A stretch of 64,000 nucleotides of DNA, taken from assembly GCF_023284045.1 (NCBI RefSeq), contig NZ_JAKIKQ010000008.1:1-64000 (forward strand), read 5' to 3'. Each line of letters opens with the position of its first letter. Within the stretch, counting starts at the first letter, position 1. Position numbers and translations under genes: made by a program. This DNA is from Shewanella kaireitica. Lineage in GTDB: Bacteria > Pseudomonadota > Gammaproteobacteria > Enterobacterales > Shewanellaceae. The notes beneath the pieces are model-generated. The model ran no database searches. It saw nothing but the letters and a program-made list of their open reading frames with translations, and was not told where the DNA came from. Shown here piece by piece: positions 26,092-33,849 of the stretch.

Positions 26092-27249
26092 TTACAGGTT
26101 ACGCTCTAAAATTTTGCGACTCATGGCAAGGTCAACATCTTGCTTTTCGCCTAAAGCTGTCATGCCGTGAGCTTCTAGTTGTTCGATCACTTTGTCGATA
26201 CTGCTGGCATCTAAACCATAGTCGGTTAGGCGAGTCTTGATACCCATAGCTTCGAAAAACTCGCGTGTTTTAGCGATTGCAGCATCAATAATTTCGTCGT
26301 TAGTGCCTTGAGTTAATCCCCACACACGTTCGGCATATTGCAGTAACTTCGCTTGCTTACCTTCACGGCGACAATCAAGCATGCCTGGTAATACGATGGC
26401 GATAGTGCGGGCGTGGTCGATGTCATACAGTGCTGTAAGTTCATGACCAATCATATGAGTTGCCCAGTCATGGGGAACGCCGCGGCCAATTACACCGCTA
26501 AGTGCCATAGTGGCTACCCACATTAGGTTAGCTCTAACATCAAAATCTTTTGGTTCACTGAGTGCTTTAGGGCCAAGCTCAATCAATGTTTGTAGCAACC
26601 CTTCTGCAAAGCGGTCTTGCACGGCAGCATTGACAGGGTAGGTTAAATATTGCTCAGTAATATGAATAAATGCATCTACCACACCGTTGGCGACTTGACG
26701 CTCAGGTAAGGTAAAGGTTTTGCTCGGATCTAAAACGGAGAACTTTGGATATACGTGATCGCTCATAAATGACAGCTTGGCTTGGTACTCTTTGCGAGTC
26801 ACAACGCTGGCGCTGTTCATTTCAGAGCCTGTTGCTGGCAGTGTCAATACTGTACCGAAAGGCATTGCTTGAGTCACTTTTGCGCCCCAGCTTAAAAGAA
26901 TATCCCATGGTTCACCTTCAAAAAGTGCTGCAGCCGCAACAAACTTAGTGCCATCAATAACTGAGCCACCACCTACAGCGAGAAGAAAGTCGATTTTCTG
27001 CTGTTTAACGATTTCAACAGCTTGCATTAACGTCTCATAAGTTGGGTTGGCTTCGATACCGCCAAACTCAACGATTTCACGTTGGCCTAGTGCGGTTTTT
27101 ACTTCGCCTAAAGTGCCTGTTTTTTCTGCGCTGCTACCACCAAATAGTACTAAGACTTTGGCATCTTTTGCCACTAGGTTGTCCAGTTCTGCAATCTTTC
27201 CTTCACCAAAGCTAATGTGTGTTGGGTTGTAATAATCAAAGCTATACAT
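26092..27249 (-). CDS. yqhD: NADPH-dependent aldehyde reductase YqhD (iron/zinc alcohol dehydrogenase)
   Basis: Reduces short-chain and reactive aldehydes to alcohols. The 385-residue protein has the YqhD-type start MYSFDYYNPTHISFGEGKI, the dinucleotide motif GGGSVIDGTKF and metal-ligand residues in VVDAFIHITEQY, PHDWATHMIGHEL and IDHART. Length matches E. coli YqhD (387). AGGAA precedes the ATG. The upstream region holds a 16-bp palindrome and a NemR-type box, and the nemR gene lies beyond it on the same strand. It is the first gene of a three-gene detoxification unit. Confidence 0.93.
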   Translation of the reverse strand: MYSFDYYNPTHISFGEGKIAELDNLVAKDAKVLVLFGGSSAEKTGTLGEVKTALGQREIVEFGGIEANPTYETLMQAVEIVKQQKIDFLLAVGGGSVIDGTKFVAAAALFEGEPWDILLSWGAKVTQAMPFGTVLTLPATGSEMNSASVVTRKEYQAKLSFMSDHVYPKFSVLDPSKTFTLPERQVANGVVDAFIHITEQYLTYPVNAAVQDRFAEGLLQTLIELGPKALSEPKDFDVRANLMWVATMALSGVIGRGVPHDWATHMIGHELTALYDIDHARTIAIVLPGMLDCRREGKQAKLLQYAERVWGLTQGTNDEIIDAAIAKTREFFEAMGIKTRLTDYGLDASSIDKVIEQLEAHGMTALGEKQDVDLAMSRKILERNL

Positions 27250-27264
27250 AATTGTTCCTGTCTA

Positions 27265-27280
27265 TCGATGTATACATCGA
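27265..27280. promoter_or_regulatory. Perfect 16-bp palindrome in the yqhD leader
   Basis: TCGATGTATACATCGA is fully self-complementary and lies 16-31 bases upstream of the yqhD start, next to but distinct from the NemR-type box at 27296. It could be a second operator; the binding protein is unknown. Confidence 0.5.
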
Positions 27281-27295
27281 ATAAATACTGTTTAG

Positions 27296-27310
27296 TAGAC
27301 CAGTCGTCTA
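27296..27310. promoter_or_regulatory. NemR-type operator before yqhD
   Basis: Inverted repeat TAGAC-CAGTC-GTCTA. A near-identical copy (TAGAC-CGGTC-GTCTA) lies before nemR at 27991. The pair marks the NemR-like repressor's own gene and its target operon. Confidence 0.8.
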
Positions 27311-27320
27311 GTTAACAGCC

Positions 27321-27349
27321 AAAAAATACCCGCCTTAAGCATAGGCGGG
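27321..27349 (-). terminator. Terminator of nemR
   Basis: On the minus strand a CCCGCC / GGCGGG stem is followed by TATTTTTTGG. It lies 18 bases past the nemR stop, so yqhD needs its own promoter. Confidence 0.75.
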
Positions 27350-27366
27350 GGAGATAAAACTGCTGG

Positions 27367-27969
27367 CTAATTCAGCGGAGGGATGGGCTGAGCCAGCAGG
27401 GCTTTGGTGACTTGCAATACGCGCTCGATTGCATTTGGATCACGGGATAACTTATTTTTTAGGCTAGCACCTAACCAAAGCTGGTATAAGGTTTCTGCAG
27501 TTATGTCAGCTTGCATTGTTGGCAGTGAGCCATCTTCAATACCAGCTTGAATACATCCAGCTAGACGAGCAATTACAGCCGATGAACCTTTATCAAGCGC
27601 AAGGCGCATTGATTCAGATAGGTCGGCAACTTCAGCGCTGAGCTTAACCACTAAGCACTTCTGGTCGATACTGCAATCGCTCTGTGTTGTTTGCCAGCGT
27701 AACCAATAGCTCATCAGCCGCTCAAGACCCGACCCATGTCGAGACTCAAACAATTCATCGATACTACTAATGTATCCTTTGAAGTAGCTATTGATTATCT
27801 CCTCGCCAAACTGCTCCTTAGATTTGAAGTAGTGGTAGAACGAGCCTTTTGGTACATCGGCAAATTTTAAGATCTGCGATAAACCGACATTTGAAAAGCC
27901 TTTACTCGAAATAAGGCTATAGCCAGAATCGATAATATGTTGACGTGTCTGCTGAGATTCAATTTTCAT
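27367..27969 (-). CDS. nemR: TetR-family electrophile-sensing repressor, NemR-like
   Basis: A 200-residue TetR protein closely resembling E. coli NemR, which senses quinones, methylglyoxal and hypochlorite. The DNA-binding domain has VPKGSFYHYFKSKEQFG. The ligand domain has the NemR hallmark CLVVKLSAEVADLSESMR; Cys105 aligns with the reactive Cys106 of NemR. The gene is preceded by a TAGAC-N5-GTCTA operator, and the same box precedes yqhD. Assignment rests on recalled similarity to NemR. Confidence 0.85.
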   Translation of the reverse strand: MKIESQQTRQHIIDSGYSLISSKGFSNVGLSQILKFADVPKGSFYHYFKSKEQFGEEIINSYFKGYISSIDELFESRHGSGLERLMSYWLRWQTTQSDCSIDQKCLVVKLSAEVADLSESMRLALDKGSSAVIARLAGCIQAGIEDGSLPTMQADITAETLYQLWLGASLKNKLSRDPNAIERVLQVTKALLAQPIPPLN

Positions 27970-27990
27970 GACGCTGATAGTACGCTGTAT

Positions 27991-28005
27991 TAGACCGGTC
28001 GTCTA
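27991..28005. promoter_or_regulatory. NemR-type operator before nemR
   Basis: Inverted repeat TAGAC-CGGTC-GTCTA, 22 bases upstream of the nemR start, suited to autorepression. It differs from the yqhD copy by one central base. Confidence 0.8.
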
Positions 28006-28102
28006 GTGATTTTTTAATTGTCCAATTAACGGCGATATTTTAGAGCGGTACGAAGGCAATCGTTGTGCTTAAGTTACTGACTATTCGTTAATTACAGTGC
28101 AG

Positions 28103-28555
28103 TTATAACGGTAATGTGCTGCGCGAAAAGTTCTGTTTTAGCACTACGGTTGACTCTATACCGGCAATACATTGGAGGCTCCCCAGGGATTTTTTTACAA
28201 AACTTTCGTAGCTAAGCAGATCAGTCGCGACAATTTTTAGCACATAGTCGTGTCCACCTGTGACCACTGAACACTCCATCACTTGCTCAAGGTTTTGCAT
28301 CGCTGTTTCAAATCGCTCGGCGTGATGGTCAGAATTCTCAGTCAGGCGAACAAACGCATATACCACAACGTTAAGGCCGACCTCTTTTGGCTCTATTTGA
28401 GCTGCGTAGCCGCTGATAACACCGCTATCTTCGAGTTTTCTGACTCTGCGAAGGCAAGGGGTATCAGACATATTGAGTCGTGAGGCTAGCTCAGAGATTG
28501 CAATGCGACCATGCTTTTGCAAAATAGCGAGAATATTACGATCTTTACTATCCAA
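28103..28555 (-). CDS. Lrp/AsnC-family transcriptional regulator
   Basis: A 150-residue regulator. The N-terminal helix-turn-helix (ISELASRLNMSDTPCLRRVRKLE, about 19-42) is followed by an AsnC-type ligand domain (about 65-145) with GHDYVLKIVA. It is divergent from the PrnB-like/kynureninase-like pair with 165 bases between starts, the arrangement of an amino-acid-responsive regulator and its target. Tryptophan or a tryptophan derivative would be a reasonable effector, by inference only. Confidence 0.9.
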   Translation of the reverse strand: MDSKDRNILAILQKHGRIAISELASRLNMSDTPCLRRVRKLEDSGVISGYAAQIEPKEVGLNVVVYAFVRLTENSDHHAERFETAMQNLEQVMECSVVTGGHDYVLKIVATDLLSYESFVKKSLGSLQCIAGIESTVVLKQNFSRSTLPL

Positions 28556-28720
28556 TGAGTCATCCCATTATTTATTTTTAGTCTATTTCAACACTATAGC
28601 GTTATTTTGTAGTGGAATCCGATCTTAATATGAAGTTATTCAACGAAAAATGATGATTTCAACCTGAAAGATACTGATAGGCTAATTCAACAAAATAAGA
28701 ACAAAAATAGGACTCACTAA

Positions 28721-29896
28721 ATGACCCTCAATACCCGAGCTTTTGATCACTGGATCCGCACTCGATTTGTCGAGATTAATACCGAATTAGAGCAACTTTA
28801 TGCTGAGCAGGCCGATCGCGCCAATGTTGAAGGTGTTGGTGAACACCTTAAGCAAGCCTTGGAAGCCGAAGGACGTGAGATGATTGCGACCCTGTTGGCA
28901 GAGGGAAATACCGATGAAGGCTTTGATCATGCCTTTGATCTATTGGGAAATGTGGGTTTGTATATGGCGGCTTGTCGCCGTCATGAGATCACTGAGCCTT
29001 CCCGGGAAAGGGTTTCACCACTCACTGAAGCATCGGCGCTAGCAATGCACATTGGCGCCTCTATCGGTGTTACGCCAAGATTTGCCACAGCTCATTTAAC
29101 CACCCATAACAGTGCGCAGAACGGTCTCTATAAACGCTTTACTAACCTGCCTGCGGAAAAGCTATTTGTTGATTACAACACTAAGGGGATTTTGTCGTAT
29201 AAGCGTGCAGCCGACGCGTTGATTAAAATTGAGCCTCTTGGGATCACCCACCCTATTGCCGCTGATTTACTTAAGGTCGCGAAGCAAGCGCTAGTTGATG
29301 TTAAAGAATCAAATCAACAGTTATTTAAAAAGCTCGATACTGATGACTTTTTCTATTGTGTAAGGCCCTATTACAAGCCATATAGAGTGGGCAGTCAGGT
29401 GTATCGTGGTGCCAATGCGGGTGACTTTGCTGGCATTAACGTCATCGATATGTTGTTAGGACTGTGTGAGGCTAATGAGCCTGCCTATTCGCAAATGCTG
29501 GTGGATAAGTTTTTGTATATGATGCCAGAAGATCAAAGCATTTTGCGTGATTGCATGCGCCGAACCAGCTTTATGGATGAGCTTCTAGCACTACAGCATC
29601 TAAATCAGCAACCGTGGTTTACAGAAAATGTAACACTGTTCTTAGAGGTTTGCGCTTTGCATGGTGATACTGCAATTCAACATCATAACGAGCTAGTGAA
29701 CAAGTACATTGCTGCTCCTTCAAAGAAACTGCAGCAACAGCATATGGACAAGGTGACCGCCAGTGGTCCACCATTACCGGTACTTTTGAATGCATTAGAA
29801 AAACTACGCGATCGCAGAGCTGCCGCTGAGCGCAGTGATATCAACACGCGTTATGATGATATTAAGTCGCTCAAAGCCAGTTTAGAGGCGCTTTAA
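28721..29896 (+). CDS. PrnB-family (DUF1864) heme protein of the indoleamine/tryptophan dioxygenase superfamily
   Basis: A 391-residue mainly helical protein that I recognise as PrnB/DUF1864-like. PrnB is a heme enzyme acting on chlorotryptophan in pyrrolnitrin synthesis and shares the IDO/TDO fold. Histidines in the segment FLEVCALHGDTAIQHHNELV (about 305-325) are candidate heme ligands. No halogenase or pyrrolnitrin genes accompany it. It is followed after one base by a kynureninase-like PLP enzyme, suggesting oxidative tryptophan or indole-ring breakdown. Its substrate is not established. Confidence 0.72.
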   Translation: MTLNTRAFDHWIRTRFVEINTELEQLYAEQADRANVEGVGEHLKQALEAEGREMIATLLAEGNTDEGFDHAFDLLGNVGLYMAACRRHEITEPSRERVSPLTEASALAMHIGASIGVTPRFATAHLTTHNSAQNGLYKRFTNLPAEKLFVDYNTKGILSYKRAADALIKIEPLGITHPIAADLLKVAKQALVDVKESNQQLFKKLDTDDFFYCVRPYYKPYRVGSQVYRGANAGDFAGINVIDMLLGLCEANEPAYSQMLVDKFLYMMPEDQSILRDCMRRTSFMDELLALQHLNQQPWFTENVTLFLEVCALHGDTAIQHHNELVNKYIAAPSKKLQQQHMDKVTASGPPLPVLLNALEKLRDRRAAAERSDINTRYDDIKSLKASLEAL

Positions 29897-29897
29897 T

Positions 29898-31013
29898 ATG
29901 AAAGACTTTAAAAATGATTTTATGTTGGCTCCGGGTTGTTACCTATTGAACCACTCGGTGGGGCGGCCACTAAAATCAGCAGAGCAATCTTTTAAGCAAC
30001 AGTTCTTTACGCCGTGGCAAGATTCTGGTGTTGAGCCTTGGGGAGATTGGCTTGGTATTATCGAACGTTTCACTCAGGTGCTATCAACATTGTTTAACGC
30101 CCCTGCTAGTGAGTTTTGCCCGCAAGTTAACCTGTCGAGTGCGCTGACAAAGTTGGTGATGTCAGTAGAACGCTTGCAGCAAAATGACGCTGTAGTGTTA
30201 ATGAGTGAGCTTGATTTTCCGAGCATGGGGTTTGCGCTGAAGAAGGCATTACCTAATGGTTGTGAGCTGCGGTTTATCCCCGCTGAAAGCGACATTACTG
30301 ACGCTAATGTATGGGATAGCTATATTACTTCAGATGTTGATATGGTGTTTGTTAGTCATGCTTACTCAAACACGGGACAGCTATCGCCAATAGAGAAGAT
30401 TGTCGAAACGGCTAAAGCAAAAGGGGCATTGAGCTTAATCGATATCGCACAGTCAGCAGGGGTTGTACCGCTAGATCTTAACGCGTTGCAGGCCGATTTC
30501 ATGATAGGTTCTAGCGTTAAATGGCTATGTGGTGGGCCAGGGGCTGCTTACCTGTGGGTTAAAGGCCAACATTTAGCTAGTTGCCAACCTAAAGATGTCG
30601 GCTGGTTTAGCCATGAGAATCCGTTTGAGTTTGATATTCATGATTTTCGCTATCATCAAAGCGCACTGAAGTTTTGGGGCGGTACTCCCTCTATTGCCCC
30701 TTATGCCATAGCATCTCACAGCATTGAATATTTTAGTCGCGTGGGCTCGATTGCGCTGCGGAAACATAACCAACAGTTACTCGATGTTATTACTGAGGAA
30801 TTAGAAGACAAAGTGGTTTCTCCTCGCGAGAAAAGCCAGCGCAGCGGTACCATCATTTTAGATTTTGCAGATAAGCAGCAACAAGTCTTACAAACACTAA
30901 AAAGCGCTAATGTGAGTGTTGATGTACGGAGTTTGGGAATGCGAGTATCACCGCATATTTATAATGATGAGGCCGATATCCAAGGATTCTTACAGCTGAT
31001 TAAATCAATATAA
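29898..31013 (+). CDS. Kynureninase-like class V aminotransferase-fold PLP enzyme
   Basis: A 371-residue fold-type I PLP enzyme. Visible features are the HxYSNTGQL segment, the PLP-binding Asp in SLIDIAQSAG (about 176) and the Schiff-base lysine in GSSVKWLCGGPG (about 208). This fits the kynureninase/class V family. It starts one base after the PrnB-like gene. Together they could convert tryptophan to anthranilate-type products, although no kynurenine formamidase gene is adjacent. Other class V activities (cysteine desulfurase, isopenicillin-epimerase-like) are possible. Confidence 0.78.
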   Translation: MKDFKNDFMLAPGCYLLNHSVGRPLKSAEQSFKQQFFTPWQDSGVEPWGDWLGIIERFTQVLSTLFNAPASEFCPQVNLSSALTKLVMSVERLQQNDAVVLMSELDFPSMGFALKKALPNGCELRFIPAESDITDANVWDSYITSDVDMVFVSHAYSNTGQLSPIEKIVETAKAKGALSLIDIAQSAGVVPLDLNALQADFMIGSSVKWLCGGPGAAYLWVKGQHLASCQPKDVGWFSHENPFEFDIHDFRYHQSALKFWGGTPSIAPYAIASHSIEYFSRVGSIALRKHNQQLLDVITEELEDKVVSPREKSQRSGTIILDFADKQQQVLQTLKSANVSVDVRSLGMRVSPHIYNDEADIQGFLQLIKSI

Positions 31014-31077
31014 AGCTAAGCGACGCTTTTGCTGCAGGTATAGGTAGCTAAAGGCATCGAGCTAAGTGAAAAGCGCG

Positions 31078-31145
31078 TAACGCAGTGATAAAAGCATTGA
31101 AACGAACTCGAAGGGTTGCGCTTCTTAGCAATTTTTACTGCGTTA
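31078..31145. repeat. Imperfect inverted repeat downstream of the PLP gene
   Basis: TAACGCAGTGATAAAA (31078-31093) is nearly the reverse complement of TTTTTACTGCGTTA (31132-31145). It could form a long stem on either strand. No T-tract marks it as a terminator, and the 228-base gap 31014-31241 otherwise holds nothing I recognise. Confidence 0.4.
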
Positions 31146-31241
31146 TAGGTTACTTGCGGAGAATGACTAAACCCCATAGCCTCAGCTTTATCAAAAGAGT
31201 CATAAGCTGCGGCAACAACAACCTTGAAAGATCATCAAAGT

Positions 31242-31544
31242 CTAGCGATTAAGTGCACGTAAGTGTGTTTTTCGGTAGTCAAACTGTTGGTTTAATCTAG
31301 TGATATCACCCAGACTCATTTTCGCGACTACAGTGTTGCCTTTATCATCAGATACAAATTTCTGAGCTGTTGCATTTACAAAGTCAACGACATAAACATT
31401 GTCTGCAGCTAATGCCTTGGCTGCATCAAGTGCGGCTGCTGCACTGCAATCGTTACACTTTGCCACAGGCGCCATTGCTGCCAAAGTTGTTGTTGAGAAT
31501 AGAAGTGTTGCTAGTATCAATGGAGTCGTAAGGGATATTTTCAT
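31242..31544 (-). CDS. Small secreted protein of unknown function
   Basis: About 100 residues. A signal peptide (MKISLTTPLILATLLFSTTTLA) is followed by a CxxC pair (KCNDCS), an Ala-rich helix and a short beta-rich tail. The frame opens at 31580, but AAGGAACTAAT before the ATG at 31544 and the signal peptide support the shorter form. I do not recognise a family. The CxxC is not followed by His, so it is not a heme site. It stands alone, divergent from the propeller protein gene. Confidence 0.65.
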   Translation of the reverse strand: MKISLTTPLILATLLFSTTTLAAMAPVAKCNDCSAAAALDAAKALAADNVYVVDFVNATAQKFVSDDKGNTVVAKMSLGDITRLNQQFDYRKTHLRALNR

Positions 31545-31788
31545 TATTAGTTCCTTCCATAAAACTGTGATTGAGATCACAGTTTAGGCGTGTTGCACAA
31601 TAATTGTCCACTGTTTTTTGAATTTACTTTAAGCTAAGTTGTTGTTTAATATTGGCTTAATTAATCGAGTGCTAATGTTCGCTGAGGGAATTAGGATGAT
31701 TGAGATGGTTTTGTCTTTTAAGCGTTAGTTGCCTATTACCTAGTATTAGGTGATAGTTACAGTACTTCAGTATTACAAGGTGAGTTTA

Positions 31789-32808
31789 ATGAAGTTAATC
31801 ATGTCGTTACTTTGTCTATTCAGTTTTTCAGCTGTCTCCAGTGTCTGGAATACCCAGCAAATAGATGCCAATCTATCATTTCGTGGTAGCGCTGCTGCTG
31901 ACGGTGTCTTCTGGGTTAGTGGGTCTAAAAATAGCGTGTTCCTATCCAAGGATGCAGGGAAAACTTGGCTCGATGTTTCTGTTAAAAACCAACCATTAAC
32001 CGATTTTCGTGATATTGAAGTATTTGATGCCAATACGGCGATAGTGATGGGGGCAGGTGAAGGCGAGTTATCTAAACTCTACATTACCGAAGATCAGGGC
32101 GCTTCATGGCAGTTATTGTTGGAAAACAAACATGAAGCAGGCTTTTTTGATTCGATTGCGTTTTGGGATAGAAATAATGGTTTGTTGTTAGGCGATCCTG
32201 TTGACGGCTGCTTTGTTATCTTACGAACCCGTGATGGTGGACAGAGTTGGCAACGAATTGCTCGGGGCAGATTGCCGGAAATGCTCGATAGGGAAGTGGC
32301 ATTTGCGGCCAGCGGTAACACCTTAATGGTCGGTGAGTCTGGCCAAGCATGGTTTACTACTGGCGGCTACAGTAGCTCGATTTATACCTCGCAAGACTTT
32401 GGCGAGTATTGGCAACGAACGCATATCCCCTTGTTTGATGACACTCAAACTGCTGGCGGATATGGCATTTCTAAAAATAGCGTTAATGATATTTTTGTGG
32501 TTGGTGGCGACTACCAGCAACGGGATAAGCATGATGCCAATATGGTATATTTAAAGAATAAGGTGTGGCATAAAACCCGAAAATCGACACCGGGCCTGCG
32601 CACAGCAATGGTTTGTTATCAAGCTACTTGTATCGCGACTGGAAAGCTCGCTACAGATATTTCATTTGACCATGGTTACAGTTGGCAACCGCTGCAGATA
32701 GACGGACTAAAACAAGGTTACTATTCGCTGGCTATTGATAACGACACTGTGGTTGCTGCTGGGCATGACGGCAGAGTTGCAGTATTTACCATGCCACAAA
32801 GGCAGTAA
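31789..32808 (+). CDS. Secreted YCF48/BNR-type beta-propeller protein
   Basis: A 339-residue exported protein. A signal peptide (MKLIMSLLCLFSFSAVSS) is followed by repeated BNR/Asp-box units with the pattern S-x-D-x-G-x-T-W: SKDAGKTWLD, TEDQGASWQL, TRDGGQSWQR, SQDFGEYWQR and SFDHGYSWQP. Such repeats build a six- or seven-bladed propeller as in YCF48/HCF136 and sialidase-like proteins. No catalytic residues are evident. AAGG precedes the ATG at 31789; the frame opens 13 codons earlier. Role unknown. Confidence 0.82.
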   Translation: MKLIMSLLCLFSFSAVSSVWNTQQIDANLSFRGSAAADGVFWVSGSKNSVFLSKDAGKTWLDVSVKNQPLTDFRDIEVFDANTAIVMGAGEGELSKLYITEDQGASWQLLLENKHEAGFFDSIAFWDRNNGLLLGDPVDGCFVILRTRDGGQSWQRIARGRLPEMLDREVAFAASGNTLMVGESGQAWFTTGGYSSSIYTSQDFGEYWQRTHIPLFDDTQTAGGYGISKNSVNDIFVVGGDYQQRDKHDANMVYLKNKVWHKTRKSTPGLRTAMVCYQATCIATGKLATDISFDHGYSWQPLQIDGLKQGYYSLAIDNDTVVAAGHDGRVAVFTMPQRQ

Positions 32809-32847
32809 TTGCCAAGGCAAATTTTTAGCAGCGTGAAGATATTATAC

Positions 32848-32875
32848 AAGCCCAAGTGTTTAACCTGGGCTTTGT
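32848..32875. terminator. Hairpin between the propeller gene and the HTH gene
   Basis: AAGCCCA / TGGGCTT stem with a 10-11-base loop, flanked by short T/A runs, between convergent genes. Its T-tract is weak. Confidence 0.5.
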
Positions 32876-32876
32876 G

Positions 32877-33191
32877 TTAGCTTATTGCTAGATAGGTGAT
32901 AATGGCACCGATACAGCCACCAGATATCACTGCAATAGCGAGTATTATTGATTGAGATCGCAAAGAGACTTGTTGCATCTGTTGGCGGTCGGGAATTGGG
33001 ATCTGTAACAAGTTTTTTTGTTCAACCTCCAGCACCGCACACAAACCCAACAATGTCTCACTTGATGCGCTGCCCTCTTTTTCTACTCGCTGAACCGTGC
33101 GTAAGCTAATAGCACAAGCATCGGCCAAATGCTGTTGTGTCCAGCCTTTAGACTGGCGCAGTGCTTTTACGGTTATCGCATCAATCTCCAT
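32877..33191 (-). CDS. Membrane-anchored XRE-family helix-turn-helix protein
   Basis: A 104-residue protein with an N-terminal Cro/CI-type helix-turn-helix (about 6-60; GWTQQHLADACAISLRTVQRVEKEG). A short linker and one C-terminal membrane helix (about 81-102, SIILAIAVISGGCIGAIITYLAI) follow. It is transcribed with, and 48 bases after, the small membrane protein gene upstream, so the pair may act together. Tethering a DNA-binding domain to the membrane is unusual for the XRE family. Confidence 0.82.
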   Translation of the reverse strand: MEIDAITVKALRQSKGWTQQHLADACAISLRTVQRVEKEGSASSETLLGLCAVLEVEQKNLLQIPIPDRQQMQQVSLRSQSIILAIAVISGGCIGAIITYLAIS

Positions 33192-33239
33192 ATTTTACTC
33201 CACTGCTCCTTTAGCTTTTTCGATATATCTAGCTTTTAA

Positions 33240-33668
33240 TCAAGCTATAAACTGATGGGTTAACCAGGCTGCTAGCCCACCAAAAATGAGCCCCGCGACA
33301 AAAAATAGTGATATTAGCTTGAGGGCTGATTTGCCATCCATATTGCGATAGGCCTTGGCTTCTGTAGTGACATACTCGCCATTTTTATAAAGGGCGCAAG
33401 CAACAGTAGCTGTAAGAAGATTGGTGATTTGAAATCTGACCTCATAATCATTGCCCATGTGGCAGAACTCGTGCGAGCTTTTCATTCCAAGATTACGCTT
33501 ATCACTCACTACCTCATCATTAACATAGACGGTTTCTTGGCCTGAATACCCTGAACCGTGAGCGGTAATACGCACTCCTGCATCATCAAAATAGTACCAA
33601 TATCCATTGGTGATTGTAGCCATTTCCATAGTGGTATCCATTTTATGTCGAGTCATTGAGTTTTCCAT
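33240..33668 (-). CDS. Small single-pass membrane protein of unknown function
   Basis: About 142 residues. A soluble beta-rich N-terminal part (YWYYFDDAGVRITAHGSGYSG, about 23-43, then VYVNDEVVSDKRN) resembles a conserved domain of unknown function. A C-terminal membrane helix (about 117-138, LKLISLFFVAGLIFGGLAAWL) follows. There is no signal peptide. AAGGAG precedes the ATG at 33668; the frame opens 16 codons earlier. It is followed by the membrane-anchored HTH gene, suggesting a two-gene unit. Not recognised further. Confidence 0.68.
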   Translation of the reverse strand: MENSMTRHKMDTTMEMATITNGYWYYFDDAGVRITAHGSGYSGQETVYVNDEVVSDKRNLGMKSSHEFCHMGNDYEVRFQITNLLTATVACALYKNGEYVTTEAKAYRNMDGKSALKLISLFFVAGLIFGGLAAWLTHQFIA

Positions 33669-33849
33669 TTTGTGCTCCTTGCTGTGTTTGTATTTGAATT
33701 GCAGCAAGTTGAACACAAATTACCATTGTCTACGGCGTCATTGATATGACAGTCACACTATAGGCATATGACACTTCAGGTGTCACATCTATAAGAAGCT
33801 GATAATGCTAGCTTAAATTCATCTTTATTACTCATTTTGTTATCGGCAC

